Assembly (NCBI GenBank): GCA_030018455.1 | Contig: JASEFU010000004.1 | Coordinates: 111,548-175,547, forward strand | Reading direction: 5' to 3' | Source: Dehalococcoidia bacterium | Lineage (GTDB): Bacteria > Chloroflexota > Dehalococcoidia > DSTF01 > JALHUB01 | DNA: 64,000 nt | In this document: one piece after another, positions 17,586 to 26,487 of the stretch | Position numbering within the stretch: position 1 is the first letter of the stretch | Layout of the letters: each line of letters starts with the position of its first letter | The notes under the pieces: generated by a model | The model's database searches: none | Seen by the model: the letters and a program-made list of their open reading frames with translations, nothing else | Told to the model about the DNA's origin: nothing | Translations under genes and position numbers: made by a program

Positions 17586-18662
17586 TCAGGGGGCGGCTCT
17601 TCGTCGCGCCCGCTCCGACATGGTCATCGAGAGAAAGAAGCGGCTGCCCATTTCATAAAGCTGCGGCGGCACAAGGTTGGTCTTCCCTGCGACTTCCGAA
17701 AGGGGGACCGGCACGATTTCGTGCCCCTTGACGGCCGTCATCGAACCGGCCATGTCGCGATGCAGGAAGTCGACCGCGGCCGAGCCGACGAGAATGCTCA
17801 TGTAGCGGTCGCGCACCGTGGGCGTGCCGCCCCTTTGCAGGTGGCCGAGAACGGTAACCCGCGTCTCTGTGCCTGTGATGCGCTCCACGTGGTCGGCGAC
17901 GCGCTGGGCGATGCCCCTCTCCGACAGGCGCACGTGCCCGAATTCGTCGATGGTGGTGGGCCTGACGGGCGGCTTCTCGATGCCTATGACCTCTGTGCCC
18001 TCAGCGATCACGACCACGGAGAATCGCCGGCTCCGGAGGCGCCTTCTTACGTGCGCCACCAGGTCGTCTATGCTCACCGGCACCTCGGGAATGGCGATGA
18101 AATCGGCTCCGCCCGCCATGCCGCCGACAATGGCGAGCCAGCCGGCCTCGCGCCCCATAACCTCGACGACCATCGTCCTCATGTGCGACCTGGCCGTTCC
18201 CTGGAGACGGTCGAGCGCTTCCGCCACAACGTTTGCGGCGGTGTCGAAGCCGATGCAGAAGTCCGTATGGGGGATGTCGTTGTCGATCGTCTTGGGGACT
18301 CCCACGACCTTCACACCACGCTCTGCCAGGCGGGCCGCGACGCCAAGCGTGTCGTCGCCGCCGATCGCGACCAGGCCGTCTATTTGATGACGTCCAAGGT
18401 TACGGACCACTTCGTCGAGGCCACCCTCTCTCTTGCCGGGATTGGTGCGGGAAGTCCCGAGGATGGTGCCGCTGAGCTGGATTATTCCGTGCACGTCATC
18501 CCGACTCAGGTGGTTGACCTCGCCGTTGTCGAGCAGTCCCGCCCAACCGTGTCTTATGCCCAGCACCTCATCCTGCAGTGACCAGGCACGCTGTGCGACG
18601 CCGCGTATGGCGGCGTTAAGCCCCGGGCAATCGCCGCCGCCTGTTAGTACGCCGATACGCAA
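17586..18662 (-). CDS. pfkA: 6-phosphofructokinase, pyrophosphate-type signature
   Basis: 358 residues of the PfkA family (fructose-6-phosphate C1 phosphorylation). The N-terminal IGVLTGGGDCPGLNAAIRG, TIDNDIP with catalytic Asp127, MGREAGWLA, and the LQRGGTPT active-site motif are intact. The donor-selecting positions are Asp104 (GGDDT) and Lys124 (PKTIDND). ATP enzymes usually have Gly at 104; Asp104 with Lys124 marks pyrophosphate-dependent enzymes such as that of Amycolatopsis. Family knowledge therefore suggests a reversible PPi-PFK, unproven here. TTG start with AAGGAG ten bases upstream. Two further PFK genes are in the window (23949-24929, 40140-41105). Confidence 0.9.
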   Translation of the reverse strand: MRIGVLTGGGDCPGLNAAIRGVAQRAWSLQDEVLGIRHGWAGLLDNGEVNHLSRDDVHGIIQLSGTILGTSRTNPGKREGGLDEVVRNLGRHQIDGLVAIGGDDTLGVAARLAERGVKVVGVPKTIDNDIPHTDFCIGFDTAANVVAEALDRLQGTARSHMRTMVVEVMGREAGWLAIVGGMAGGADFIAIPEVPVSIDDLVAHVRRRLRSRRFSVVVIAEGTEVIGIEKPPVRPTTIDEFGHVRLSERGIAQRVADHVERITGTETRVTVLGHLQRGGTPTVRDRYMSILVGSAAVDFLHRDMAGSMTAVKGHEIVPVPLSEVAGKTNLVPPQLYEMGSRFFLSMTMSERARRRAAP

Positions 18663-18845
18663 GTCTATTGACTCCTTCGTAGTATTCGCCTGCTATTCCT
18701 CTCGCCCCAACGAGACCATTGCGCCTATGACAGTCCGGGGACTGTGGCTGCAAATGAAAGATGCGCCTGAGCTGCGGGACGAAGGGAACGAGCGCAATTA
18801 CATGATCTGATGATTGCAGGGGAAAGTCAACCCGCGCTGAGGCTG

Positions 18846-20240
18846 TCAGACCCTGTACCAACTGCTGTCTATCTGTTTGAGCACCTCGCCGTAGACAGGG
18901 AGCGGCCCGCCTGCCGCTGCAAGGACCCGTCGCTGTATCTCCTCCACAACGCCCTGTTCCTCTTCCGCCAGGTTGTCCTGCTGGAGGGAGTCGGCGCTCA
19001 GGTCGAAGAGTTGCGGCTGGCTGCCGTCGTTCCTGCCGATGTAGACCCAGCGGTCGTCGCGGTACCAGACGTAGTTGTTGAAGCCGGAGACAACGAAGTC
19101 GCGGGGACGGACGTCTCCCCGGGCAAGGGCCGCGAGGTCGACGCCGTCAAGCGGGGCGGGCGGCTCGATGCCGAGCGCCGCGTACACGGTGGGCACGATG
19201 TCCTGATGCTGCGCGAACATCGAGACCCGCTTGCCCGCGCCGGCGCCGTCCGGCAGCCGCACGAACAGCGGCACGTCCATGAGCTCGTACCACATTCCCC
19301 ACGATACCTTGCCCGTGACCCCGTGCTCGCCCAGTTGGTGGCCGTGGTCGGATGTGACGATCAGGAGGCAGTTTTCCAGCATGCCGAGGTCGCGCGCGCA
19401 ATCGAGGAAGCGCCCGAGCCAGCGATCGACCATGGTCACCTCGCCGGCGTAGCGTGCGCGCATGTGCCGCAGCTCCGCTTCTGAGAGGTAGTCGCTGGGG
19501 CCGTAACTGGGGGAGATGATGTCGCGGCCGGTGTATCCGGGGTCATACATGTCGATGTACTCGGCGGGCGGGTCCCAGGGCTCGTGCGGGTCGAAGCAAT
19601 CGACGACAAGGAAGAACTTTCCCGCCTTGCGGTTTTGCTCCAGCCAGCGCATCGCCTCCCGGAAGACGCGCGGCGCCTGGCAGTCCTCTTCGCCCTTTCG
19701 CTCCATCTGGTTAGCGAAGTGACGCGCCAGCAGCGTCTGCAACCACTCGCGGCGGAATCCGGAGATGCCTTCCGGCGTGTGGCGCTCCAACACCTGCTGG
19801 TCGACTGTCGCCGCCGGCCCGTATGAGTCCATCTCCTGGCCGCGGATCCATCGCCACTGGTTGAAGCCGCGGTGGAAGTTCATCGATGGTTTGAACTGGT
19901 GGTAGGCGTCGGTCACGAAGCCCGTCTGGTAGCCCTCTCCATTGAGGACTTCCGCCAGCGTCGTCTGCTCCTCGGGGATGCGCTGCCAGCCGTAGGACCG
20001 GACGATGTCCCCTCGCTGGGGGACCCAGTTCCTGAACGGCCACGTGCGAAGTCCGGTGTGGAGGGTGCGCCGCATGGGAATAGTGGGGAGCGATTCGGGG
20101 AAGGCGCGCGTGAACGTGATGCTTCCTGCAGCAAGCGCGTCGAGCGTGGGGGACTTGATCCAGTTGTTGCCGTAGCAGCCGACGTGATCGGCGCGCAGGC
20201 TATCCAGTACGATGACGATGCTGTTCACTTCTCTCTCCAT
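18846..20240 (-). CDS. Sulfatase-fold hydrolase with Thr at the nucleophile position
   Basis: 464 residues of the alkaline phosphatase/sulfatase superfamily: SIVIVLDSLRADHVGCYGN (metal-binding Asp13), PTLDALAAGSITFTRAF, then SLPTIPMRRTLHTG. Where sulfatases have Cys or Ser in C/S-x-P-x-R (the formylglycine precursor) this protein has Thr53 (T-I-P-M-R). The downstream ligands FDPHEPWDPP and VTSDHGHQLGEHG are present. Thr nucleophiles occur in phosphodiesterase branches, so it may be a phosphatase or phosphodiesterase rather than a formylglycine sulfatase. No signal peptide. It is last in a same-strand block with the acyl-CoA genes. Confidence 0.85.
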   Translation of the reverse strand: MEREVNSIVIVLDSLRADHVGCYGNNWIKSPTLDALAAGSITFTRAFPESLPTIPMRRTLHTGLRTWPFRNWVPQRGDIVRSYGWQRIPEEQTTLAEVLNGEGYQTGFVTDAYHQFKPSMNFHRGFNQWRWIRGQEMDSYGPAATVDQQVLERHTPEGISGFRREWLQTLLARHFANQMERKGEEDCQAPRVFREAMRWLEQNRKAGKFFLVVDCFDPHEPWDPPAEYIDMYDPGYTGRDIISPSYGPSDYLSEAELRHMRARYAGEVTMVDRWLGRFLDCARDLGMLENCLLIVTSDHGHQLGEHGVTGKVSWGMWYELMDVPLFVRLPDGAGAGKRVSMFAQHQDIVPTVYAALGIEPPAPLDGVDLAALARGDVRPRDFVVSGFNNYVWYRDDRWVYIGRNDGSQPQLFDLSADSLQQDNLAEEEQGVVEEIQRRVLAAAGGPLPVYGEVLKQIDSSWYRV

Positions 20241-20320
20241 TCTGCCTCAATGTCTCGATCATGGACAACAAGAACCGGCCAGAGAGCGGTTCCGCGGGTG
20301 GGGGCGGGGCGTGCTTGCGG

Positions 20321-21493
20321 CTATTGTCGCGGCAGCCCCAGACCCCTGGTGGCGATGATGTTGCGCTGAATCTCCGACGTGCCGGCGGCTATCGTCGAGC
20401 CGACGGTTGCCAGATAGGCGCGGCTGAACCGCCCTTCTTCGGGCGCGTCCTTGCCGCGCAACCCGCCGTGGAGCCCGAGTAGCTTGACGCCGGTGTTGGC
20501 GATGCGCTGCCCAAGCTCGGAGGCGTACGTCTTCGCCATCGATGCCTCGTAGTTTGGGATGAGGCCGCGCGCCTGCATGGTGGCGATGCGGAGAGACATC
20601 ATGCGGGCGACCTCCGCCTCGATGCGGCGGTCTGCGAGCTCGTAGCGGAGCGACGGGTTGCGGGCAAAGGGGCTGGCCCGGCCGCCTTTCTTGGCCAGCT
20701 TAATCATATCTTCGACAGTGAGGCGGGCGGCCACCGCCGAGCCGATGTTCGAGCGCTCGAAGTCCAGCGTGGTGGCGGCGATGTACCAGCCGCGGTTCTC
20801 CTCGCCGACGAGATTGCGCTTGGGAACGCGCACGTTGTCGAAGAAGACCTCGTTGAATATCGCGCCGCCTGCCATGTCAGGGAGCGGGCGCACGTCGACG
20901 CCGGGACTCTTCATATCAACGAGAAGGTAGCTTATCCCTTTGTGCTTGGGGGCCTCGAAGTCCGTCCGCACGAGGAGGAACATCCAGTGCGCGTACTTGG
21001 CGTAGCTCGTCCATATCTTCTGTCCGTTGACAATATAGTCGTCGCCGTCCTTGACGGCGCGTGTGCGCAGTGAAGCGAGGTCGGAGCCGGCTTCCGGCTC
21101 GCTGAACCCCTGGCACCACATCACCTCGCCGGAGAGGATGCGCCCCAGGTGCTCCTTCTTCTGCTCCTCGCTGCCGTGGACGATGAGCGTGGGGCCGAGC
21201 ATGGCGACACCCATTCCGCCTACGCTCGGGGCGCGCATCAGGGCGAACTCCTCGTTCATGATGAACTGCTCCATCACCGAGAGGCCGGCGCCGCCGTACT
21301 CCTTCGGCCAGGCGGGCGCTATCCACCCCTTCTTCGCCAGCTTGCCGCGCCACTCCGCCAAAGCATCGAACATCGTGACCAGCTCTTCGGTCTCGATGCG
21401 CGTGTTCCGGAAGCGATCCGGCAGCTCAGCCTGAAGGAAAGAGCGCACCTCCTGGCGAAACGCCGCTTGTTCCTCATTGTCTCCGAAGTCCAT
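20321..21493 (-). CDS. Acyl-CoA dehydrogenase family protein
   Basis: 390 residues, standard FAD-dependent acyl-CoA dehydrogenase length. Motifs: MGVAMLGPTLIVHGSEEQKKEHLGRILSG split across the helical domain, MWCQGFSEPEAGSDLASL (the flavin-contact strand), and the C-terminal GTSEIQRNIIATR. At the usual catalytic Glu site before GTSEIQ (Y-E-G-T in medium-chain enzymes) the sequence is A-A-G-T, so the base is absent or lies elsewhere, as in isovaleryl-CoA-type enzymes. Acyl specificity unknown. 61 bases downstream of the hotdog-like gene and 80 upstream of the sulfatase-fold gene. Confidence 0.9.
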   Translation of the reverse strand: MDFGDNEEQAAFRQEVRSFLQAELPDRFRNTRIETEELVTMFDALAEWRGKLAKKGWIAPAWPKEYGGAGLSVMEQFIMNEEFALMRAPSVGGMGVAMLGPTLIVHGSEEQKKEHLGRILSGEVMWCQGFSEPEAGSDLASLRTRAVKDGDDYIVNGQKIWTSYAKYAHWMFLLVRTDFEAPKHKGISYLLVDMKSPGVDVRPLPDMAGGAIFNEVFFDNVRVPKRNLVGEENRGWYIAATTLDFERSNIGSAVAARLTVEDMIKLAKKGGRASPFARNPSLRYELADRRIEAEVARMMSLRIATMQARGLIPNYEASMAKTYASELGQRIANTGVKLLGLHGGLRGKDAPEEGRFSRAYLATVGSTIAAGTSEIQRNIIATRGLGLPRQ

Positions 21494-21554
21494 GATTTGC
21501 TCCTTTCGGTGAGGGCCCGACCGCCGTTTTGATTGCCTCCGCTTGCCTTCGCCT

Positions 21555-22448
21555 TCAGGCGTACAGCGGGGAAGAGTCCTTCATGAAGCGGTACATCATC
21601 CGCATCTCCGCCACCCTTCGCCCGTCCTTCTCGTTCAGGTACGAGTCGAACCACAGGTATTCCGTCTTCGCGGTCTGCCCGAGGTTTATCACCTCGCCGC
21701 CGGCGACGTACGGTCTAGCTACGAATACGGGCCCGTTCACGTTTCGCAGCTCGATGGCGCCGTAGAGCGGCACCGCCTCGCCGATCTCTTTCTCTGCCAG
21801 GTAGGCGACGAGCGCGAGCCACATGACGTCGACCATGTTGCAGGTGGTGGCGATGGCGCCTCCCCAGGGAGAGGGGCCGGCGTACCAGGGGAGAGGGTCG
21901 GTGCTGAGGCGCAACCGCTCCTCGATGGCCTCCTGCGTCACGCTCACTTCGACTTCGGGAAAGCGGTCACCTACCGCGGACGGCGCAAGGATGCGCAGCT
22001 CGCCGGGCGGAAAGCGGTTGAGGTCGCGGGCGAGGAGCGCGGAGACCGCGTCGGGCGAGCCGGCGGCGGCCGTCCCCTCGCCGATGCGGTTGCCGTTAGG
22101 GCGTTTCCCCCAGACCTGCACCTGCGCATCGGCCGCGCCCGCCGGCGGCGCGGCGACGACGGCGCGCACTTCCTCGCGGTCGGTGGTCGCTTCCAGGAAG
22201 TAGAGCGATAGGTTGCCGCGCTCGAACCAGCGCTGCCCGAAGGCTTTGAGGAGCAGAGGCGGGAAGAGCTCGGAGTGGATCGAGCCGGCGACGGTGCCGC
22301 CGCGAAAGCCGAGCCGGCCGGCCGCTTCGTCGTCGTGGATGCTGCCCTTGAGATCGATGCTCCGGTTCACGGGCTGGCGCCAGGGCCCGATGAGAAGGCC
22401 CTCCTTCTCTTCGATCTGGCCCAACACGTCGTCCATGCTGACGACCAT
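21555..22448 (-). CDS. Hotdog-like hypothetical protein
   Basis: 297 residues, no signal peptide. SIHDDEAAGRLGFRGGTVAG near the N-terminus resembles the active-site region of MaoC/hotdog dehydratases, and the C-terminal part (ELRNVNGPVFVARPYVAGG) looks like a second hotdog. The family is not known to me by name; its place between an acyl-CoA dehydrogenase and an aldolase suggests a CoA-ester function. Alternative start at the fifth codon (Met). Confidence 0.65.
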   Translation of the reverse strand: MVVSMDDVLGQIEEKEGLLIGPWRQPVNRSIDLKGSIHDDEAAGRLGFRGGTVAGSIHSELFPPLLLKAFGQRWFERGNLSLYFLEATTDREEVRAVVAAPPAGAADAQVQVWGKRPNGNRIGEGTAAAGSPDAVSALLARDLNRFPPGELRILAPSAVGDRFPEVEVSVTQEAIEERLRLSTDPLPWYAGPSPWGGAIATTCNMVDVMWLALVAYLAEKEIGEAVPLYGAIELRNVNGPVFVARPYVAGGEVINLGQTAKTEYLWFDSYLNEKDGRRVAEMRMMYRFMKDSSPLYA

Positions 22449-22578
22449 CGAACGCCCCCGTCGACTCGGCCCCGGTTGCCGCTATTGTAGCTCAGAAGTC
22501 GGCTGAGTGAAACGTTCCGGGTGAGAGAGCGAGTACGCCGGCGGGCGAGAAGCGGTCGCGTTGAGGGGAGAGCCGTGC

Positions 22579-23931
22579 CTACGCGTAGTTGTCGAGGAGG
22601 GCGCGGCGGCCGTCTATGCTGAGCTGTCGGAACAGGAAGGCGAAGCGCTCCTTTAGCCCGCGGCGCAGATCCGACCGCGCGTCTTCGGGCAGTTCCCACA
22701 TCTGGCGCTTGAAGGGCCCCAGTGCGCGCTTTCGGTTGCTGTAGATGAACTGCGCCTCCGTCTGCCCCGGCTTCCATTCCTCCGCGTGCTTCTCCTTCAG
22801 GTACGCGTGTATCTCCTGACGAAGCGTCTCGGGGAAGAGCGGGCTGTCGTAGACCATGTTCTGGAAAGCAGTGGCGAGGTGTATCTCTGCCGTGCCGACC
22901 TCGCGGAAGCGATGGAACAACTCGTCAGGCAGCGTGGATGCGCCGTGCTGCACAGCCCCGGCCATGCCGTACTCCTCGCGGGCCACGCGAGACATCTCCT
23001 CCAGCGTTTCGAAGGCGATTGCGACCTCCGCCATCGAGCCGTCGGGCAGCACCACGCCGCCGTGGCTGCTCCCGGTTTGCACGCTTATCTTGCTCGGCCC
23101 CGTCAGATTGCCCAGTTCCGCGCGCAGGCCGTCCATGAAGGCGCGCAACTCCTCCGGCGTGCTGTTCTTGCCGCCCACCTCGCCGATCTCGACGCCGATT
23201 GATATGGGGTCGCCCGGCGGCTCGATCGAGCGGATGAAGCGTATCATCTCCGCTGCGACTACAAAGTTGGGCCGTTGCTGCTCCCTGATAGACGGCTGTG
23301 AAAGATCGACCAGCGTCGAGCTGTCGACGTCGATGTTGAGGAAGCCGGCCCGCACGGCTTCGTCCGTCAGCTCGCGCAGCGACCGCAGCTCGGTCTCGGG
23401 GTCGGAGCGGTAGCGGGAGGCGTTGACCTGGAAGTGGTCGCCCTGGATGAAGAGCGGGCCCGAGTAGCCCTCACGTATGGCCGCTGCCTCAACATTCGCG
23501 GCGTACTCAGCGGGACGCATCGCCGTGTAGCCGATCTCCGAGCGCGCGATCTCGAATATGATCGGCCCCGTTTCCAAGTCGCTCGCGGCCTGGAAGACGG
23601 CGCGGGCGGCGTCGTAGGGGAGAATGCGCAGGTTGAGGGCAGGGACGGTGAACCCGCCCTCCTCGCCGCGGCCCATCGCCGCGTACAGGCGCTGGATGGA
23701 CGCGGGCGTGGCGTTCAGAAGGGCGGCTGCCTGGCGTATGGTCTGCCGAGCAAACTCACGGACAGCGTCGGTGGGCGCGAAAACGGCGGCCCGGATGAGT
23801 CCGTCTATCGCCTCATCGCGCAGGCGCGCCGGGTCGGTAACCTCAGCGACTCGTTCTTCCTCGAAGGCGAGAATGCCGGCAAGGCTGCGCTTCAACTCTT
23901 CTTTTGATTGATGAGAGATGGCCACCGACAA
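22579..23931 (-). CDS. Class II aldolase-family protein (fructose-bisphosphate aldolase-like)
   Basis: 450 residues: an N-terminal helical extension of about 90 residues, then a class II aldolase barrel. The three zinc-ligand histidines are in QGDHFQVN (His166), TGSSHGG (His290) and QHGAST (His329), with catalytic Asp165. The first His of the usual H-x-D-H is Gln. The phosphate-binding EIHLATAFQ also fits. In glycolysis the family cleaves fructose 1,6-bisphosphate, and the gene ends 17 bases before a phosphofructokinase start region on the same strand, which supports this; tagatose- or sulfo-sugar aldolases are alternatives. Starts at TTG; the site AGGTGA is weak. Confidence 0.82.
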   Translation of the reverse strand: MSVAISHQSKEELKRSLAGILAFEEERVAEVTDPARLRDEAIDGLIRAAVFAPTDAVREFARQTIRQAAALLNATPASIQRLYAAMGRGEEGGFTVPALNLRILPYDAARAVFQAASDLETGPIIFEIARSEIGYTAMRPAEYAANVEAAAIREGYSGPLFIQGDHFQVNASRYRSDPETELRSLRELTDEAVRAGFLNIDVDSSTLVDLSQPSIREQQRPNFVVAAEMIRFIRSIEPPGDPISIGVEIGEVGGKNSTPEELRAFMDGLRAELGNLTGPSKISVQTGSSHGGVVLPDGSMAEVAIAFETLEEMSRVAREEYGMAGAVQHGASTLPDELFHRFREVGTAEIHLATAFQNMVYDSPLFPETLRQEIHAYLKEKHAEEWKPGQTEAQFIYSNRKRALGPFKRQMWELPEDARSDLRRGLKERFAFLFRQLSIDGRRALLDNYA

Positions 23932-23948
23932 CCGTCACCTGTTCTGGA

Positions 23949-24929
23949 CTAGCGGGTAAGGCGGCGCGTTAACTCAAGGAGGGAGCTATCGATCTGGCGT
24001 CGGCCGGACAGCACCTCGTCGAGCGGCGTCAGATGCGGCCTGCCGGCGACTTCGCCGACCATCAGGCCGCTCTTGCCTGAGAGCAGCGTGTCGACCGCGA
24101 GGGCGCCGAACTTGCTCCCCATCACCCTGTCGCGCGCGGTCGGCGTGCCCCCGCGCTGGATGTGGCCGAGGACGCAGACGCGGTACTCGCAGCGCAGGCG
24201 CGTCCACACCTGGTGGGCGATACCGAAGGCGCCGCCCATCTCGCCTCCTTCCGCCACCACGATTATGCTGCTTCGCCGCCCATGCTGGAAGCCTTTTTGG
24301 AGGTGTTCGCAAAGAAAATCTATGTCGACTGGCGCTTCCGGCACCAACACGTCGTCGGCGCCGCCGGCCACGCCTACCTCCAGGGCGATGGCGCCGCATG
24401 TGTGGCCCATCACTTCCACGAAGAAGATGCGTTCGAAGGACTCAGCCGTGTCGCGGATGCGGTCGATGGCTTCGAGGGCGACGTTCACCGCCGTGTCGAA
24501 GCCCAGCGTGTACTCGGTGCCCGGCATGTCGTTGTCGATGCTGGCGGGCACGGCGATTATGGGTATGCCGCATTCGTTGGAAAGGGCTACCGCGCCCCGT
24601 AGAGAGCCGTCGCCGCCGAGGACGATGAGGCCGTTCACCTTAGCTTCCAGGAGTTTCGCGGCTGCTATTGCCCGGCCTTCCGGCGTCGTAAACTCGGGGC
24701 ACCTCGACGTTCCGAGAATCGTCCCTCCGCGCTGGATGATGTTGCCGACGGTGCGTTGCGTGAGGGGGAGGGTCTTCCATTCTATGAGGCCCTGATAGCC
24801 CCTGAGCACTCCCAGCACGTGGACCCCCTCGCTGGCGGCGACTCGCACGATGGCGCGGATGCAGGCGTTGGTGCCGGGAGCGTCGCCGCCGCTCGAGAGC
24901 ACGGCTATTCTCTTTGCGCCGTTGTTCAT
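23949..24929 (-). CDS. pfkA: 6-phosphofructokinase, ATP-type signature
   Basis: 326 residues. IAVLSSGGDAPGTNACIRA, GTILGTSRCPEF, PASIDNDMPGTE with catalytic Asp132, VEVMGHTCGAIA and HIQRGGTPTARD are present. At the donor-selecting position it has Gly108 (GGDGS), as in ATP-dependent enzymes, with Ala129 where E. coli has Gly and the PPi enzyme has Lys. It is probably ATP-dependent. AAGGA precedes the ATG. It lies directly upstream of the aldolase-like gene and downstream of a thiolase, so it may be cotranscribed with both. Confidence 0.9.
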   Translation of the reverse strand: MNNGAKRIAVLSSGGDAPGTNACIRAIVRVAASEGVHVLGVLRGYQGLIEWKTLPLTQRTVGNIIQRGGTILGTSRCPEFTTPEGRAIAAAKLLEAKVNGLIVLGGDGSLRGAVALSNECGIPIIAVPASIDNDMPGTEYTLGFDTAVNVALEAIDRIRDTAESFERIFFVEVMGHTCGAIALEVGVAGGADDVLVPEAPVDIDFLCEHLQKGFQHGRRSSIIVVAEGGEMGGAFGIAHQVWTRLRCEYRVCVLGHIQRGGTPTARDRVMGSKFGALAVDTLLSGKSGLMVGEVAGRPHLTPLDEVLSGRRQIDSSLLELTRRLTR

Positions 24930-25070
24930 TGCCTTTTCCTTGCGGCTGCGCAATTTCAAGCGAACACAGGCAACCCCCGCAGGCTGCCTGTGCGATTCTC
25001 GGATCAGGAGAGGAGTATGCCCATCGGGGTATACCCTCAGGAGGAACAATCGTCCAGGGCAGCGATGGTC

Positions 25071-26249
25071 TCAGGAGATGCGCTCGAAGACGCTGGCGAT
25101 CCCCTGTCCACCGCCGATGCAGAGGCTCACAAGGCCGTAGCGGGCGTTCCGCCGCTCCATCTCGTACATGAGCTTCACGGTGAGGATGGCGCCGGTGGCG
25201 CCGATCGGGTGTCCGAGGGCGACGGCGCCGCCGTTGGGGTTCGTCTTCTCGATATCGAGACCCAGCTCTTTGATGCAGACGCAGGCGACGGCGGCAAACG
25301 CTTCGTTCAGCTCAATCACGTCCATGTCGTCGGCGGTCAGGCCGGCGCGCTGCAACGCCTTCCGGACGGCGGGAACCGGCCCCTCGCCCATGAGCGACGG
25401 CTCCACGCCCGACTCGCCGCGCGAGACGAGGCGCAGACGCGGACGGATGCCGAGTTCATCGGCCTTGCGCCGGCTCATCGCCACCACCGCGGCCGCGCCG
25501 TCGTTGATGGCGCTGGAGTTGCCGGCGGTCACGTCGCCGCCCTCCTGGAAGGCGGGCCGAAGGCGACTGAGGGCTTCCATGTTTGTATCGGCGCGTGGTG
25601 TCTCATCGGTATCCGCTATCTTCGTCTCGCGCCCCACCTTCACTTCTATGGGCACGATCTCGTCCTTGAAGCGGCCGGCGTTGATCGCGGCTACGGCCCG
25701 CTGGTGGCTGCGCAGCGCCAGCTCGTCCTGCTCCTGCCGGGAAACGCCGTACTTCCTGGCCAGGTTTTCGGCCGTCACGCCCATGTGCGCCTTGCTGAAG
25801 GGGTCGCTGAGCACCATAAGTATGCCGTCCTCGAGCTGGCCGTGGCCCAGCCGGTAGCCGTAGCGCCCGTGGCGGACATAGAAGGGGAGCATGCTCATGT
25901 TCTCCGCGCCGCCCGCGAGAACTGCCTCGGCATCGCCGCACAGGATCCAGCGCGCGGCCGTATGTATGGCCTCGAGACCGCTGCCGCATATCCGGTTGAC
26001 GTTGTAGGCGGGGACTTCGATGGGGAGGCCGGCCTTTACGGCGGCGTGCCGGGAGATGTAGGCGTCCTCGAGTACCTGCCCGACGCAACCGAGCACCACC
26101 TGGTCGACCTGCGAAGGGGCGATGCCCGCCCGTTCCATCGCCGCTTTGAAGACGGCAGCCGCTAGGTCGGAGGCGGGGACGTTCTGAAAGACGCCGCCCA
26201 TCCTGCCGATGGCCGTGCGCGCTCCGCTTACGAGGACAACCTCCTCCAT
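25071..26249 (-). CDS. Acetyl-CoA acetyltransferase (thiolase)
   Basis: 392 residues, the length of thiolase II enzymes. The nucleophile Cys88 sits in VNRICGSGLEAIHTA, the substrate-binding His in ALGHPIGATGA, and the general acid Cys in VSLCIGGGQGIASV at the C-terminus. Condenses or thiolyses acetoacetyl-CoA and related 3-ketoacyl-CoA. AGAGGAG precedes the ATG. First gene of a same-strand block; a TTGATT/TAGACT promoter lies at 26293-26322. Biosynthetic versus degradative direction cannot be inferred. Confidence 0.95.
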   Translation of the reverse strand: MEEVVLVSGARTAIGRMGGVFQNVPASDLAAAVFKAAMERAGIAPSQVDQVVLGCVGQVLEDAYISRHAAVKAGLPIEVPAYNVNRICGSGLEAIHTAARWILCGDAEAVLAGGAENMSMLPFYVRHGRYGYRLGHGQLEDGILMVLSDPFSKAHMGVTAENLARKYGVSRQEQDELALRSHQRAVAAINAGRFKDEIVPIEVKVGRETKIADTDETPRADTNMEALSRLRPAFQEGGDVTAGNSSAINDGAAAVVAMSRRKADELGIRPRLRLVSRGESGVEPSLMGEGPVPAVRKALQRAGLTADDMDVIELNEAFAAVACVCIKELGLDIEKTNPNGGAVALGHPIGATGAILTVKLMYEMERRNARYGLVSLCIGGGQGIASVFERIS

Positions 26250-26292
26250 TGCATGCTCCTCTCTAACAAGACAGACAGGGGTGGACGAGGCA

Positions 26293-26322
26293 AGTCTAGT
26301 GCAGAGGTACGCTATCAATCAA
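26293..26322 (-). promoter_or_regulatory. Candidate promoter of the thiolase block
   Basis: TTGATT (26322-26317), 18-base spacer, TAGACT (26298-26293), four of six matches each; starts about 40 bases before the thiolase ATG. Confidence 0.4.
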
Positions 26323-26487
26323 TCAGATGAGGCCGCTCCTGATGGCGGACCGGCACGCATCCCCCAAAGACGGATGGCGGGCCGCCGTCGTCTACCGACA
26401 ATTACTTCAGGGAGGCAGACGAGTGCCCGATAACGGGAGATTTTGCGTCCGGCCGCAGGCCGGCGCGCTCGAAAAGAGGTTAGAGAA

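Noticed and set aside
24756..26165. 469-codon plus-strand open frame
   Set aside because: Antisense to the thiolase gene.
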